From Lottia gigantea (taxonomy: Eukaryota > Mollusca > Gastropoda > Lottiidae), in contig NW_008706746.1 in assembly GCF_000327385.1 (NCBI RefSeq), forward strand, positions 4,282,487 to 4,346,486: DNA of 64,000 bases, written 5' to 3'. This document shows, one piece after another, positions 27,101 through 40,269 of the stretch. Numbering within the stretch: the stretch's first letter is position 1; each line of letters begins with the position of its first letter. Position numbers and translations under genes: made by a program. Under the pieces are notes generated by a model. The model saw only the letters and a program-made list of their open reading frames with translations, did not search any database and had not been told where the DNA came from.

Positions 27101-30100
27101 TAAGTTATAATTTATCATGCTTTAACTTAATCTCTTTCAGCCTTAGTCACACTAAAATACAGATGAAGAAAAGTGACTTACTTTGACTACCTCTAAACAT
27201 TTCAATCTTATCAAAGATACAAGTAATTTAGATACCAAATCAACTGGTAGTGTATCAGGTACATGACAACTGTAATAGATATAATATAGTGACTAACACG
27301 CAATGATTTCAATTATATTTGGGTGTAGAAAAAATTAGCTAATTAGAACAGATAAACAAAACAAAAATATTAGAATTTGTTGTAAATCTCAAGAAATTGA
27401 AGATAATTATTGCTCAAGAAAGGAAATGAAATGCATAGTATTGGGTACATACCTTAATGGTGGTTGAGATTGCAAAGTTTCCAAGGTAACTGAAACTGTA
27501 TCATTCCAACAAGTATGATCACCCAGTTCCAATTCAACACCACAATGTCGAACCATTAACTAGTAAAGTCACATTTAAGTTTTCTTTTTAAATCATACTT
27601 AAAATTAGGCTTTACAATCACACATATAAACATTCCCTTTAAACTTTTAAATCTAAGATAGAGAAGGATTCATTGAAATCATTGATTTCACAGACAATGG
27701 CTATTGGAATACAGTATAACATGTAACATATCAATTGGAAATTATCCCTATTGATGTATCTTGGATAGTGACTATAATAGAACTTATATTATGTGAATAT
27801 TTCAACAATTCTATGAATAATCGAACTGTCATAATGTGATGAAAAGACTCCACAGTAAATTTCATAAATCTTTTATCATTTAAAAAGATAACTTGCCAGA
27901 CATGGTAATATCCGCCCACTGGCATCTTTGATTTTAAAGAAAAATATTTGGCAGTACAGTAACAATTAACAGTATGAAATATTCAGTTTTCAATAAGGTT
28001 TATCCTTGGGTGATAGCAAACACTCACACCAAGTTTCATAAAAATCTGTCAAGAATTTCACCTTCTAGAATGTTTACATTTTAAGAACAAGGTCAATAAT
28101 TCATAACAAATTATTTTTCAATTTTTCTGATAAAAATGCTGTTTCTACTAACCTGTATGCAATCAAAATACTGTTGTTGACTAATATACAACTCTAATAG
28201 TAAATTAGTATCTGAAACAGACAGAATTTCGAATGAAATTGAGCAACAGGAATCTTATACTCTCTCCTAGTCCTTGAGTAATAATACAAGTATTTGAAGC
28301 TATACATGTCATAGCTTACTTATACCATTTGTTGTAATGTTATTGTTATAATCATGCTATGTTATTGAAATGAAATGACAAATTATAAACAATCAAAGTA
28401 CACACAACACAATCACGTCCAGCATGTATTGCGTACATGACACTTGACAGGTTTCCTAATAGGAAGGGACATAAGTCTATTTATGGCATGGAATGTTTCA
28501 AATATCCGCAAATTTGTTAAGCCGCAGGATTTTATCGGGAATGGAAAGTGTAGATGTGCAGATAAAGAAGGCTCCACTGTAATATATTACCTTGTTGATT
28601 GTTATTTATTAGATCTCAAGATATAAAAATCAACAATCCATTTCTATAAGTATTGTTAATTTACAAGCACATATAAGTATGCCAGTACATTTGAGATATT
28701 AAAGTAAAATAAATCTCAGACAGATTCAAGGACATAATAACCATGAATCAAGCAACAAGCAACAACTCTGTGACCTAACCTTCTGGAGAAAGTAAAGCAG
28801 CATGATTTTCAAAAGCTTTAGCCATGACATCTATAGCTATCTTATCTTCACCCATCTCATGATATGTCTACAAAATATAGAAACATGATACAGTTACATA
28901 CAATCTGACTTTTTAAGACAATGGTATACTAATGGGATAAGAAATTTAAAATATTTATGGTATCAACATTTGAAGTTGACATCTGAACCAAATTAAAAAG
29001 ACATCATCTGACATTGTCGACAAATGTTTCAGATATAAAATCCTCTTCAGATTAGGAATTTCCAATTGGGTTTCAATCCTATGAGCAAAGTACATAATAC
29101 CTGTAAATATCTCTATTCTAAGGTGAGTTTCACAAATAAAGTCATCTATACTTTTGACAGATTGGTCATTGTACTTTTTTAATTCCACAAAGGTTAACAA
29201 ATGAAATCTGAACAGCATAATTTTTTTTTGATTTATTTTTTCTGCGGGTGACGTTAAATCAGAATGACTGGGAAATACAATCAAATAATTAAATTATCAA
29301 AAGATGTACCTTGGTCATATCCTTGGCTAAATGTAGATATTTTTCACCATCTGTTTTAGGTAATAAGCGTAAAATATTCTGATAACCTTCTAATACTCTT
29401 TTAGTTTCTCCTAACTGTTCATGTAGACTACACTTCTGCCAGATATATTCCATATTGTTAGCATCATATCTTATAGCTGGAAGGTGAATTCATGACAAAA
29501 TAACTTTCTCTGTGTTTGATCAAAAACCACAACCAAATAACAAAAACGCCATCCAAATTCAGTGATGTCTGACCTTAAGTGTATATTTTGATATCTTTTA
29601 ACACATCTAAGGATATTCCTATGCAAATTACGTATATGAAGTCACATGGGCAGTTGTGACTAGCACTGCAAGTTTTGTATAAATTTTTACATTTTACCTT
29701 TTCCATAACATGCTATAGCTTGTTTGATATCATTTTGTTCTAGAGACATTTCAGCCAATCTCACCCATTCTTCAGAATCATCAGGACTCAGATGGGCAGC
29801 AATCAAATAAAACTGAAATATTCAATGTTGTATCTAAAAAAATGTAAAGCTTTTGTGCTTCAGTTCAAACCATAAAAAAAGTATCAAAATTAACAATAGT
29901 CAATCTCTATGTAATAAAAACACACAGTTCATGAAATATCATATTTAATAGAAATGTAACTTACCTGAAGAGCCTTTGCTGAATTACCTAATTCTTCATA
30001 TAACATACCCAATGTTTGAAATGGTAAATAGGCATTTGGTGCTGGAAAACAAATAATATTTAATATGTACACATCTAATAATTAAAACAAAACTTTTACT

Positions 30101-33100
30101 TAGAAAAACTTTCAAGTCATTTTAATCCAAATACTATGGTAGTATAACAGAGAATGGTTAATCTGTCTATTGTGTTCAAGTCAAGTCACTTTAGCTAGAA
30201 ATATTATTACCAAGTCTTATTACTTCCATACACATCTTAATAGCTTCATCATGCTCTCCACGAGCAAACTGTAAATTAGCTTCACCCATTAGTCCATGTA
30301 AACCTTTTGGAATATCAGTCTTCTTCCTCCTGGGCTGAAAAAGTTTTATATTGAAGAAGTTAAGTCTATCTTTAGAAGTAGTGACAAAAGCTTTAATATC
30401 ATTCACTATAGCTCATCTGATGCTGCAGATATGTGATGTGGATTTACAATCATAATGTTAACAGCTAGATCTGGAAATATGTGTTGACCTAGTATGTTGA
30501 GAACTGATACATGAGCAAAGAAAGCAAACTCAGTTCATCTCATCTTCTTAGGATAAGAATTTGTGGTAATTGTAGAATATTACATTGAGAAATAGCATAC
30601 TTAGGACTAAGTTGATTGTAAACAATTTTAAGGAATGGGGCCCAGGACTATAAGTTTTGAATAAATAATAACATGAAAACAATATGTTACCTTCTTAAAT
30701 TTGATTGGAGAATTTCTATCCTCATCAGGAAATCCTTTATGGGAAACATTTGGGGGAACAAATGCCTCTTCAGAACCTTCCTCTGGTTCTGTAGCTAGAT
30801 CTTTAGTAGCTATTTCTTCTTCAGCACCAACATCAGTTGAGTCATAAGTTACTGCATCATTGTCTTGTTTCTCCATAGACTTTAATTCCATCTGAACACT
30901 GAATTCTTCAAATGTTATTTCACCTGTAAGAACAGTAAACTGAATAATGAGATGGATTTACAGAGGCATCTGATCATAAATTTAGAGAACAAGAACATGT
31001 TTATCACTAACACATTTTCATCTCGAGTTTACTGATTTACAGAATATTACAATTTGTTGCATTTCTTCCACATTAAGGTCACAAATTCTTCTTGAAAAAA
31101 ATTACTAGATCCGTAGACGGTTCCGATGCAGTGCGTATCCAACCTGACACAGCTACGAAACATTGCATTTTAAAGGGAAAGTGGGAAATAAAAGCATGTT
31201 AACATTCGGTAGTAAAAATTAGAAAAACCACTTAACATTGGGTAGTGAAAAGACGCATTGATTTGATAACATTGGGTAGTAAAAAGTGTTAACACTCGGT
31301 AGTAAAAAGTCAATTTTTATAATCGCTGTAAAACTGATAATAAACACCGCACAATACAAATGAAGATATATTTGAATAGATCTGGTCGAGCACAATAACT
31401 TTTGTTCTGGTCAAAAGATCAACAAACGTCAAATAAAGGTGATATGAGCCTTAAAAGTGTTGAAAATTGCTGTTTTGGGACGTCTCTAAAAGCGGAAGTA
31501 TATGTCAGACATCAAAGATGAAAATATGAATGGACATCATAGATCAATAACCTTTGACCTTGCAAAGACCAAGGTCATGCATGTAAATGGTTAAAATATC
31601 AAAATTTATAAATCTATTCCCTTTCTTAAAGTAAAAGGCCCAAACAAATGTAACTTTATCACTTATTGTCCCAAGTAGTGATTTATTTTTATGTAAAATT
31701 TTGATGGTGACAAATGCAAACTTTGCGAGTTATAACAATTTCAAATATTAAAGGTGAAGGTACAATCATGAGATATTCGTAAAAGTTTTTTTTAAGGCAA
31801 TGGTGACTGTCGGTGGAATATAGACACCGTGAATTTAAGCACAGTTACTATAGAATTCAGTACAAAATTTTCAATTTTTAAAAAGTGCAATTTTGATCAA
31901 GTGCGATATATCACCAAAAAGGAGAGATCATGCATTTTAAGAAATTTTGTCGTATGTTAATAGGGCAAGTAACAGAGCTCTTCAAAGTTAAAAATCGCGA
32001 TTTTCAAATGGCTGTAGAGTCGGAAGTTAACGTTGCACAAGACAAATGATGGAATTTTGTGATAGATCTTGCCAAGAGCAACAACTGTTGTTCTGGTGAC
32101 AAGGTCACAAGATATGATCCTTGAAAGTTTTGGTCCAAATTGAAAAAAATCAACTGGAAATAATTAAAAAGCAAATTAAAAATTCAAAAATTTGCTCCCA
32201 CACGATTGTTAGGAATTGTTCACTGATAATATAGACTTTTAAATAATGCAAATCCGATTAAACCCCGACCCCGAAAAGTACTTTTATAAAGAATTTTGTC
32301 ATTTTAAGATGGTGGCTGATCTAATACTTCCGGGACAAATTTCATCATTTCAAATCTTTTATATCAACAATTCTAGCATGTTGCAAAAAGAATTTTCTAA
32401 ATATCTATAAAATCTTTTTACAGGCATAAAGCGCCAGAACTGAAAGGGATATCAAAATTTTGAAAAGTAATTTTAGTTTACAATCAAAATAGCAATCAAC
32501 CTGTAGGAAAAGATCAAAAGTCAAAATATGAATTTTTGCATGAAAAACTTTTGTTATATATAGTTAGAAAAAGCACAAAAAGTCCATTCAGAATCTGAAA
32601 ACAATAACCATCTATTTTAATTAGGACTCATGCTAGAGCAGTCCAAAGTTGAAAATTGTGCTGTCTTTGGACAGCTATAAAACTGGAAGTAGAAATTGGA
32701 GATCAAATATAACAGTAGCAAGCATAGCCAAGGCCAATGACCTATAATTCTGTAAAGGTCAATGTGACCCAAGGTCAAGGTCAACAGATATGAGACTTCA
32801 AACTTCAAAAAAAATTCAAGCGGAAATTGCAAAAAGGCAAAAGCGAAATTCAAAAATCGGCTTCCAACATTTTTATCAAATTTTAAGCTTTCCTTTGAAA
32901 CTGAATAACATTTTGACGTATTTCAAGAAAATGCAAATGGTGGCCAAAATATCAATTTTCATGTCTAGTTAATGCCTCTGATTTTGTAACTGATAACGAT
33001 ATCTACCTTTTAGTAAACGTTTTAGTTACATTCATTCATAAAACAGGAAGTAGGTCAACCAGAAGTTTGTACATCGACTTCGTGAAAACTGGAAATGATG

Positions 33101-35191
33101 CAAAGTTTTTGATTATGCCAATTTGTTTTCTGTTGTGATCTGTTTTCAAACCAAAAATCGAAAATTTTGTCAAAATTTGCAAAATTTGGCTCAAAAATGT
33201 GTGCTATGAATTTTCAAAATCGAAATTTTTTAACTGCAATCCTATTGGATATTCTTGCAAGATCCCAAAATTGAAAACCCGAGAAAATTCGCTCCAAAAA
33301 TGCGCCTTTTGCAAACATGTTCTAATTTATATCCACCTAGTAATAGACCACAAATGTAGATGTTTCTGCAACTATTACAGATTCTTCAGATTAGGCAACA
33401 CAAACTCATATTTTTTTGAAATTACGAAAACAAAGCAGTGCGTTTGATAACTTAACTCACCAGTCAAATATTTGAGCGTGACATCTGAACCCACCGTGGC
33501 TATCTCTTTGTCCAATAAACTACCAGATGTAGATGGAATAATATCTTGAACTACATTTCCTGTATGATCAGTTAAACACATCTCTATCATGCCTTCTTCC
33601 ACTACCACCTCTTCTTCTTCTCTTTCTCTTTCTTCTTCTTCTTCATCATTTACAACCATATTCCCTGACTTGATAGTAATTTTATACAATTTTTAAGTTG
33701 TCAGTTTCACTGTAGAGCACAATGCTCACTCTTTGGCATTGCTAGTAGGCCTATACTTTGACTTGGTCTTAGAATGTCTTGATATCATTTAAATATTTGA
33801 TTTCCGAGCAAGATCGTTGGAATATTGAAACTTGTGCATTTTATTTAAGTGAATACAAGGTTCAAAACAGTACTGGTAATGTTAGACTGACTTTGCTATG
33901 ATCATTGTAAAAAGTTTTGCAAACATCAGTGAAATAAAACACACTGTCCTTCCAGAAAATGTGCCAAATTTCGATTATGTATACTATTATGTATAGACCG
34001 CTTGAAACCTCGTATATGCCATATTTGGTCATTTGGACTTTTTGATAGTGTTCGAAAGCTTGTAAAAGCACAGATCTTGTGATCAAAACCTCGTATTCTT
34101 AGCTTGATTGTAAATAACTCAAAAAGCACTAATTAAATAACACGTATATAAACAGTCAGATTTAAAACCTCGTAAAATATATTATTATACGAGGTTCAAT
34201 GTTCCTTTTTCTGCAGATGAAAATGAAAACCTCGTACTGTATTATTATACGAGTTTTTGGTTCAATAGGCCGGAGTTCAAATTGTTATACAAGGTTTATA
34301 TTTTCAAAGAATGAAAACCACGTATGAGGTTTATATTTTATGTTTTCAAAGAATGAAACGTAAAAAAAATAATAAAAAAAATTTTAACAAAATACGCGTA
34401 CCGGTACAAATAGTTTTTTGGGTTTTTCTCAAAAAGTAATTTTGCGTCATATATAGTTATATGAGGTTTCAAGCGGTCACACACGAAATGAGAATATTGT
34501 CAAAGTTCTATCAAGAAATAGCATTATCGAAGAATCTGGTATTGAAACCTGGTATATGCCATATTTGGTCATTTTGACTTTTTGGTACCATTCGAAAGCT
34601 CGTAAAAGTCCTTGTATTCTTAGCTTGATTGTAACAAACTCAAAAAGGGCTAATTAAATAACACATATATAAACAGTCAGATTTAAAATGTTCAATGTTC
34701 CTTTTCTTTCTGGATGAAAATGAAAAGCCAGTATACTGTATTATCATGTTCAATAGGCCGGAGATCTCGAATTGTTATACAGGTTTATTTTTTCCAAGAA
34801 TGAAAACCAAATGATTTATATTTCCCAAGAATGAACACCAACTATAGCGGTAAAAAATTAATAAAATAGATGGTTTTAACAAAATACGCGTACAAATAGT
34901 CTTTTGCGTTTTTCTCGATAAGTAATTCCGTCTTACATATCGTTAGAGGAAGTTTCAAGCGGTCACCCACGATATTTGTCATTCTGACTTCCCTCTCTAC
35001 ACCGGTAATTTGTTTTCAGTAGTAGTTAAAATGAATTTAAAAATATGACAGCTGTAGAAAATAATCATCCAGCCTAGATAATTTGAAATGTATACCATTT
35101 TCTGCAGTTTTTGCCATGCTTGCAACTGTTGTGTAGAAATATCTCCTTCGAGATTTTTGAAAAGATTTTCACTGCTTCTTTTGTCCGCCAT
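21183..35191 (-). CDS. GTF3C3: GTF3C3, TFIIIC 102-kDa TPR subunit, 24 coding exons, 928 aa
   Basis: Exons (-): 35096-35191, 33461-33668, 30691-30923, 30211-30334, 29965-30041, 29698-29812, 29310-29476, 28780-28867, 28153-28211, 27453-27559, 27182-27269, 26696-26842, 26184-26364, 25852-26013, 25493-25585, 25016-25095, 24603-24707, 24008-24094, 23778-23876, 22971-23046, 22680-22804, 22053-22140, 21518-21588, 21183-21293. Phases agree at every junction; the sum is 929 codons with stop (human protein 886 aa). After an acidic run (about 40-60) comes a first TPR array (about 185-340; GLMGEANLQFARGEHDEAI, APNAYLPFQTLGMLYEELG, EEWVRLAEMSLEQNDIKQAI), a second near 455-565 (DVGDLFLDVAESYMEVG, AAVWLRYAECL) and C-terminal repeats (RGECQETYYNMGRALHQLG, IAFNLSLIYEGSG). 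It is a subunit of TFIIIC, which binds the A and B boxes of tRNA-type genes and recruits TFIIIB and RNA polymerase III. The acceptor of exon 2 (ATCAAG at 33669) is weak and least certain. Introns carry many repeats. Confidence 0.95.
27985..28140 (+). repeat. Isolated unit of the 50-51 kb repeat family (GTF3C3 intron 9)
   Basis: The block with TATCCTTGGGTGATAGCAAA and CACACCAAGTTTCATAAAAA matches units of the tandem array near 50850-51360 in the same plus-strand orientation, so the array unit is dispersed as well as tandem. Confidence 0.65.
31090..33440. repeat. Degenerate repeat tract in GTF3C3 intron 2
   Basis: Related stretches recur roughly every 500-650 bp (near 31480, 31990 and 32640): each has a run like AAAGTTGAAAATTG(C/T)GCTGT, then GGAAGTA, then an AAGGTCA-rich stretch and AGATATGA(G/T)(A/C)CTT. 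The AAGGTCA motif appears many times. There is no coding potential. Its size explains why this intron is the longest but one in the gene. Confidence 0.5.
31196..31305 (+). repeat. Short interrupted repeat of AACATTGGGTAGTAAAAA
   Basis: Four imperfect copies of AACA(T/C)T(C/G)GGTAGT(A/G)AAAA occur within about 110 bp, separated by unequal spacers, inside GTF3C3 intron 2. No function can be assigned. Confidence 0.6.
33996..34478. mobile_element. TIR element, unit 1 (GTF3C3 intron 1)
   Basis: It starts GACCGCTTGAAACCTCGTAT and ends ATATGAGGTTTCAAGCGGTC, an inverted pair of about 20 bp. Inside, AAAACCTCGTA...TATACGAGGTT hairpins repeat several times. No coding frame. It reads as a non-autonomous DNA element; the superfamily is unassigned. 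Confidence 0.6.
34541..34964. mobile_element. TIR element, unit 2 (GTF3C3 intron 1)
   Basis: Follows unit 1 after about 60 bp in the same orientation and matches it throughout (TATATGCCATATTTGGTCAT, TTCTTAGCTTGATTGTAA, ATATAAACAGTCAGATTTAA). The right end GTTTCAAGCGGTC is kept; the left end has lost the outer bases. Several internal CCTCGTA hairpin arms of unit 1 are missing here. Confidence 0.6.
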
Positions 35192-35195
35192 GTTT
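35183..35195 (-). promoter_or_regulatory. YY1-like motif overlapping the GTF3C3 start codon
   Basis: The minus-strand sequence AAACATGGCGGAC places the initiator ATG inside a match to the YY1 consensus (AAnATGGCGGC). YY1 sites overlapping the start region are well known in animal housekeeping promoters. This supports the chosen start, but binding is inferred. Confidence 0.45.
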
Positions 35196-35539
35196 ATTTT
35201 TCGAAGGGAGATAAATGTGTAGTTTTGAATTTATCAGAACACAATTGATATATGATAGACCCCATAGGTTTCAAAAGGCCAGTTTGGTTTGATAAAAAAA
35301 AATCAATGCTGTCAACTAAGTATCCATGTGCCCCAGTTAGATAATTGGTTTTAGAGTTATTGACTCTATATTACCAGTACTGTAGTTGAAGATCAGAAAA
35401 TGATGAAGGTGATGTAATTGATGACTCTATAATATGTTGATGACATGATGTTGATGACAGAAAGACTGTGGTTTCTAATGTTATGTCCTGCCTCAGATTC
35501 TGATACGAATATTCATTTTGTATGATTATGCAGTCAGTC
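35192..35539. other. Upstream flank of GTF3C3
   Basis: About 350 bp between the GTF3C3 ATG and the LTR-element remnant. It should contain the GTF3C3 promoter and 5' untranslated region. There is no TATA box near the ATG; GATGA-type short repeats lie near 35400-35460. Confidence 0.4.
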
Positions 35540-38500
35540 AGTCAGTACTATTATTCCGATGTTCCGCCGCAGCCATTTCTATTTTGAGCATGCCGATCCT
35601 GACAAACACAACATATACGTGGCCAACATAAGGTGGATCTGTCCAGGTCTTCCGAGGTGGGTTGCAGTCCCTCAGTATGTAATCTGAATGCTGCCATTTC
35701 CCAGGCTGCCATTTCCCAGGCGAAAAGCTTGGCATCGGGTGGCAGAGACTGACAGTTCTTGGATGGCCAAAACAGGGCTGCAAGCCCATCAATCATGCTG
35801 ACGGATTCGACTTCCTTCCAGTCTTAGGCATAGATCCTAGCTTCCCTTAATATCTCCAGGACTTGCTTTTTTTCCTCCACATCCACTGCTACCAGGATGA
35901 TAGTAGTCGATTCAGCGAGGCTGGCCTGTGAAAAGTTATTCTGAAAAGTGTTCAGATCAACTTCCGGTATAACGTCCTCGTCTACAGTACTCCCAAATTC
36001 GGGCAAAATCTGCAAAACTTCAAAGTGTGGTTCTTCCTTTCTTCTAATGGGACTATCACTTCAGGGCTCTGGCTGTTTGGATCAGGGACAGCACTTGGCC
36101 TAGCTGCTCCTTTCTCCATTTCTTCCACCAAAACGTCCATTTTAGGGCTCTGGCTGTTTGGATCAGGGGCAGTACCTGGTTAAGCTCTTTCCAAAACAAC
36201 ATCACTGGTGGCTGTAGAGGTGGACGACTTCCTCACGGAGGTGAATGCCACGGAATACCCTCGTTTCACTTGGAGTAGGAAACGAGGCGAAATTCCCAGG
36301 AGTTCAATCATCCTCTTCTCCAAACCAGACTCCATAATAGCCAACAGCACCATTCTTGAAGGGCAGCAAAATCCAGCTGGTGGCGGTATGGTCATCTTTC
36401 GGAATAACGTAGCCATATGCCTCTTGGATCAGATGTTAGGTCGGCAGATACGGCGAGTAAACCACAAAGTATGCTCCTGGTCAGAGAAAGTAGCCTCAAA
36501 ACCGTCCTGCTTTACTGCAATACCGTATACACTGATATCCGGCACAGACAGGGTCATAGGCTTAATCTTTCTTTGTTGGTAGATCGGAATAAATCGGCTT
36601 TCTCAAACCACCGACGATGACCGGGCTCTCTCCTGGTAGGATGGGGAAATGGAAGAGAACTCCCTACCAGTCTCCCAGTCCTGAGTTGTCCACTTTGTAA
36701 CTGTAACAGCTTCTTGATTTGGTAACGGTACATCTTCCATTCATTTAGTAAAACAATCGCAAATAGTCAAAACAAACTTAATTGCCCTAAGCCGACTTTG
36801 GTAGTGGTCCAAAAATGACTATGTAATTACTCATTTGTGATTTCTTTTCCATTGCTGGTTTCCTAGCTGCACACTGTTTACAGCCTCTACAATAGGTGTG
36901 TACTGTTTCTTTGATTCCAGGCCAGTAAAACCCATTTTTGACTTTCTGTGGTTTTATTTACTCCAAGATGTCCCGACGATGGCAAGTCGTGACAGTATTT
37001 AAGAACAGCATCCCTCTTTATTTTAGGTACGGTGAGTTGTAACCGGGTTCAATCATCACCTTTTCCCTCCCAGTTCCTATAAAGTAGACCGCCCACTAAC
37101 TGCAATCTGTCCCATTGCGACCACAGAGTTTTTAATTGCGAACTGCCATGTGCTACTTCTTCCCAGGGTGGTCTTTTTTCTATGTCCTTAGCTTTGAGAA
37201 GTGGGTATATGTCAGGATCTCGAAGCTGTTCCTGCTGAATATCATGTAGCTCCCAAAAGAGTACAATGCCTGTCTTTAAATTCGGGGCTCTGGCTCTGAT
37301 GTCTGGTAACTGCATTAGCGATGTGAGTGGGAAGATCGTCTGTGGGATCAGTACACTCATCTATATTGACAATTTGAATATCTTCTAGGCGCTTACACGA
37401 CTAACATGGATTGCGACTTAAAGCGTCTGCGTTACGATGTAAATGTCCAGGTTGATGAGATACTTGTAATGAGTAGTATGAGGCTAATCCCAGGAAACTC
37501 TTCAGATGTTGGAGTGCTCCAATTCTTTACAGCACTTATTTTGTCAGGGTCAGTTTCAATTCCTTTTTCCGAAACAACATGTCCAAGAAATTTAACGCTG
37601 TGGTGGAATAGGGTACATTTAGATGGTTTCAGCTTCAAGTTGGCATCACCCAGTCGCTGGAATACATGTTCTAATCGTAGCATGGTCTCTATAAACGAAC
37701 CTCCAGGTACAATGATATCGTCCATGTACAGCAAACATTCTTCCCATTGTAGGCCTCTCAAGACATCTCGCATTAATCTCTCAAATGTTGATAGCCCGAA
37801 TGGCATGACAATGAATTGGTACAGACCTTGGCTAGTTGAAAATGCCGTTTTCTCTTTGTCAGAGGGTTCCATTCCAATATGCCAAAAACCTGAAAACATA
37901 TCAAGGCAACAGAACCAAGACATGTCGTGTAAATGTAATGAGTCGAGACATTCATCTATTCTCGGCAACGGGTAGGCATCTTTTATAGTGACATCATTGA
38001 GTTCCCAGTATTCTACGCAAAACAGATAGCAGGAATCTTTTTTCTTGACTAGTACTATATTAGAACTCCATGAACTACTGGACGGTTCGATGACCTGTCT
38101 GTTCAACATTTTTTCTCTTCCCTTTCAGATTGTCTCTTCCAAGGGGTAACCTCCTGCATGGCTGCCTGATTGGTGCTGCATTAGCTGTATTGATCCGAAG
38201 TAGAACTTTATCTGTTCTACCCAGATCGTCCAATGACTTACAGAAAACGTCCTGGTACTTGCGTAAGAGCGTAGTCAGCTGGACTTGCTGATCAGAATTT
38301 ACCTGCTGGATACGTTGACTGTAGAGATCTTTCAAGTGATCATGAACTACAAGATTTGCTTCACTGTCTCCTTTACTAATGTATCGACAGCTTACAGTTC
38401 CCTTTGTTGGTTCGACGTAAACTGCTTCACAGATGGCTAATCTGGAGTTTGGGTACAGCGTTACTGGTTCGTCATGACTTGTACAGGCTTTGGGTTAGCA

Positions 38501-40205
38501 TCCATGGATGTTCATTATACCCTGAGTGATCGCGAGTTTGTTTAGCCCAAAGTAGTGATGCCTCTAACAGTCCAATTTTACCGCAATTCTTCGTGAAGGG
38601 ATAGATATTTTTATCATCTAGATAGACTGTGGTGGAATAGTAACAGCCTCTACAGAGTGAACGGCACACACCATTTCAGCTTCGCCGCCTATCCAAAATA
38701 TTACGACTTTTCTGCCAGTGGAAAACTTCCTATAATCTATTTTGCTTACATACTTCAAAAGAAAATCTTGACCCACGATAGCAGCTGGGAACATATCACA
38801 TACTAGGACAGGTATTTGATACGTTGCACCTTCTAATTGTATTTGCATGACAGCAATACTGTATGTCGGCAGACTGTTACCATTAACATCCTTGAGACTG
38901 AGCAGATTGTAATTCTGGCCTGAGTTTTTTTTTCAATTTTGAAAAGTAGCGTATTGAGATAATCGTGTCGGTAGATCCACTATCAATGAGGAACGATATT
39001 TGTATGCCATTGATCCATCCAGAAGTATAAAATCCATTGTCGAATTGGCCACTTGTTTCTCCACATATTCCCGTCCTTTCATAATTACATGTGTCTTTTT
39101 CTGTAGGCCTTTCAAACTCCGGCGTCTCATGGCCTATTGAGACGACGGTCTTGTGCTTCGATTTTCATTTGTCATAGACCAATCTGGACAATTCCTTATG
39201 ATATGTCCTGGTTGGTTACACCCATAGCGTCCCCCATTGTATTGTTGTTGAGTTCAATTACATCCTTCAATGTTTTGTCAATGTTTACAGTTTGATTTTC
39301 CGTTGATGTGGTCTGTCCGACTACTAAACGTACAGATCACTTCTTATCGCACCCATCTCCAGGGATATATCTTCATATCTTTCTACTACATCTACTGCCT
39401 GTGCTACAATCGCACAATTACGATCTATACATCTGCATTTCATCCCTAAGGTAATACATTTATAAAACTGATTTAATGCGAGGGCTTCTTGGGCTATAGC
39501 AACTAGCGTAGGATACGCTCTTTTAGTCATTTGTCTTAGATCATCTCCTAATGCGGTTATTGACTTCTCAGATTGTCTCTTCCGTGCTTCTAGTCTCGAT
39601 AACCATCTGGTTTGCCGTCGAGTGCTTCCAAATCTTTGCCCCAGTTGTTCCACTAGAGATACGTAGTCACCCCTTTCTTCCGTAGACAAATTTATGTAAA
39701 AACTTCGTGCTGGACCTCTCAATCTTACTGCCAAAGCTAAAACCTTCTCTTTCTTCATCCAGTTACCAAGTTCTGCACATAGTTCAAAGTGACTAATATA
39801 TTCCTCCCAATCCCCATTTCCGTTAAATTCTTCGGGCTTAACAGGTAGGTCCATTCTTGGATATCTTCGTTTCTCCCTTGGTTCTTGATTAGTGGGTCTC
39901 TCCCCTTTCCCGTGGCCTTCTTCGACTCCGTCTTCTATTTCCATCTCTCCTTCCTCTAACGAGACATCTCCCTGTCCGACGATTTGGTTTCTAAAAATTA
40001 TTTCATTGTCCGGTGACTGTGCCATTTTTCCAATTGGTTCGTCTTGTTATGTAGGCTAACTGGTTTAATATAGAAATATTCTTCCCTGGAACATATTTAC
40101 AAATTCTTTATACATTATACATTACCACAATTCACAAAATTTGACGTAGTTCGTATCCTGTATTCCACTTATAGAACTGTGAAATCCCATTTCTGACACC
40201 ACTTA
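35540..40205 (-). mobile_element. Decayed Ty3/gypsy-type LTR retroelement (fossil)
   Basis: Read on the minus strand, the parts follow the Ty3 order: a tRNA-Leu-like primer-binding site (TGGTGTCAGAAATGGG, 40184-40201), gag (about 39324-40025), a zinc-knuckle region (about 39175-39260), aspartic protease with a DSGS box (about 38935-39010), reverse transcriptase (about 37430-38335, YMDD box), an RNase H/linker part (about 37050-37360) and integrase-related remnants (about 36600-37040), then a tail region of uncertain identity. It is broken, with at least half a dozen breaks, and no pair of LTRs is visible, so its age cannot be read from LTR divergence; clear domain signatures suggest a moderately old copy. 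Confidence 0.8.
36058..36180. repeat. Two direct copies of a 40-bp block
   Basis: GGGCTCTGGCTGTTTGGATC occurs near 36064 and again near 36147, each followed by AGGG(A/G)CAG(C/T)AC. It lies within the tail region of the LTR-element fossil. Confidence 0.7.
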
Positions 40206-40269
40206 ACAGGTTGATCCCCAGGTCCAAGGCTTTTCTGGCGGACAATCTCAGTAGGAAGAATGCAGACAA

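Noticed and set aside
36208-36620. Plus-strand frames of 67-124 codons
   Set aside because: They lie antisense to the tail of the LTR-element fossil, which accounts for the sequence better.
37406-37975. 189-codon plus-strand frame
   Set aside because: It is the antisense shadow of the reverse-transcriptase region of the LTR-element fossil.
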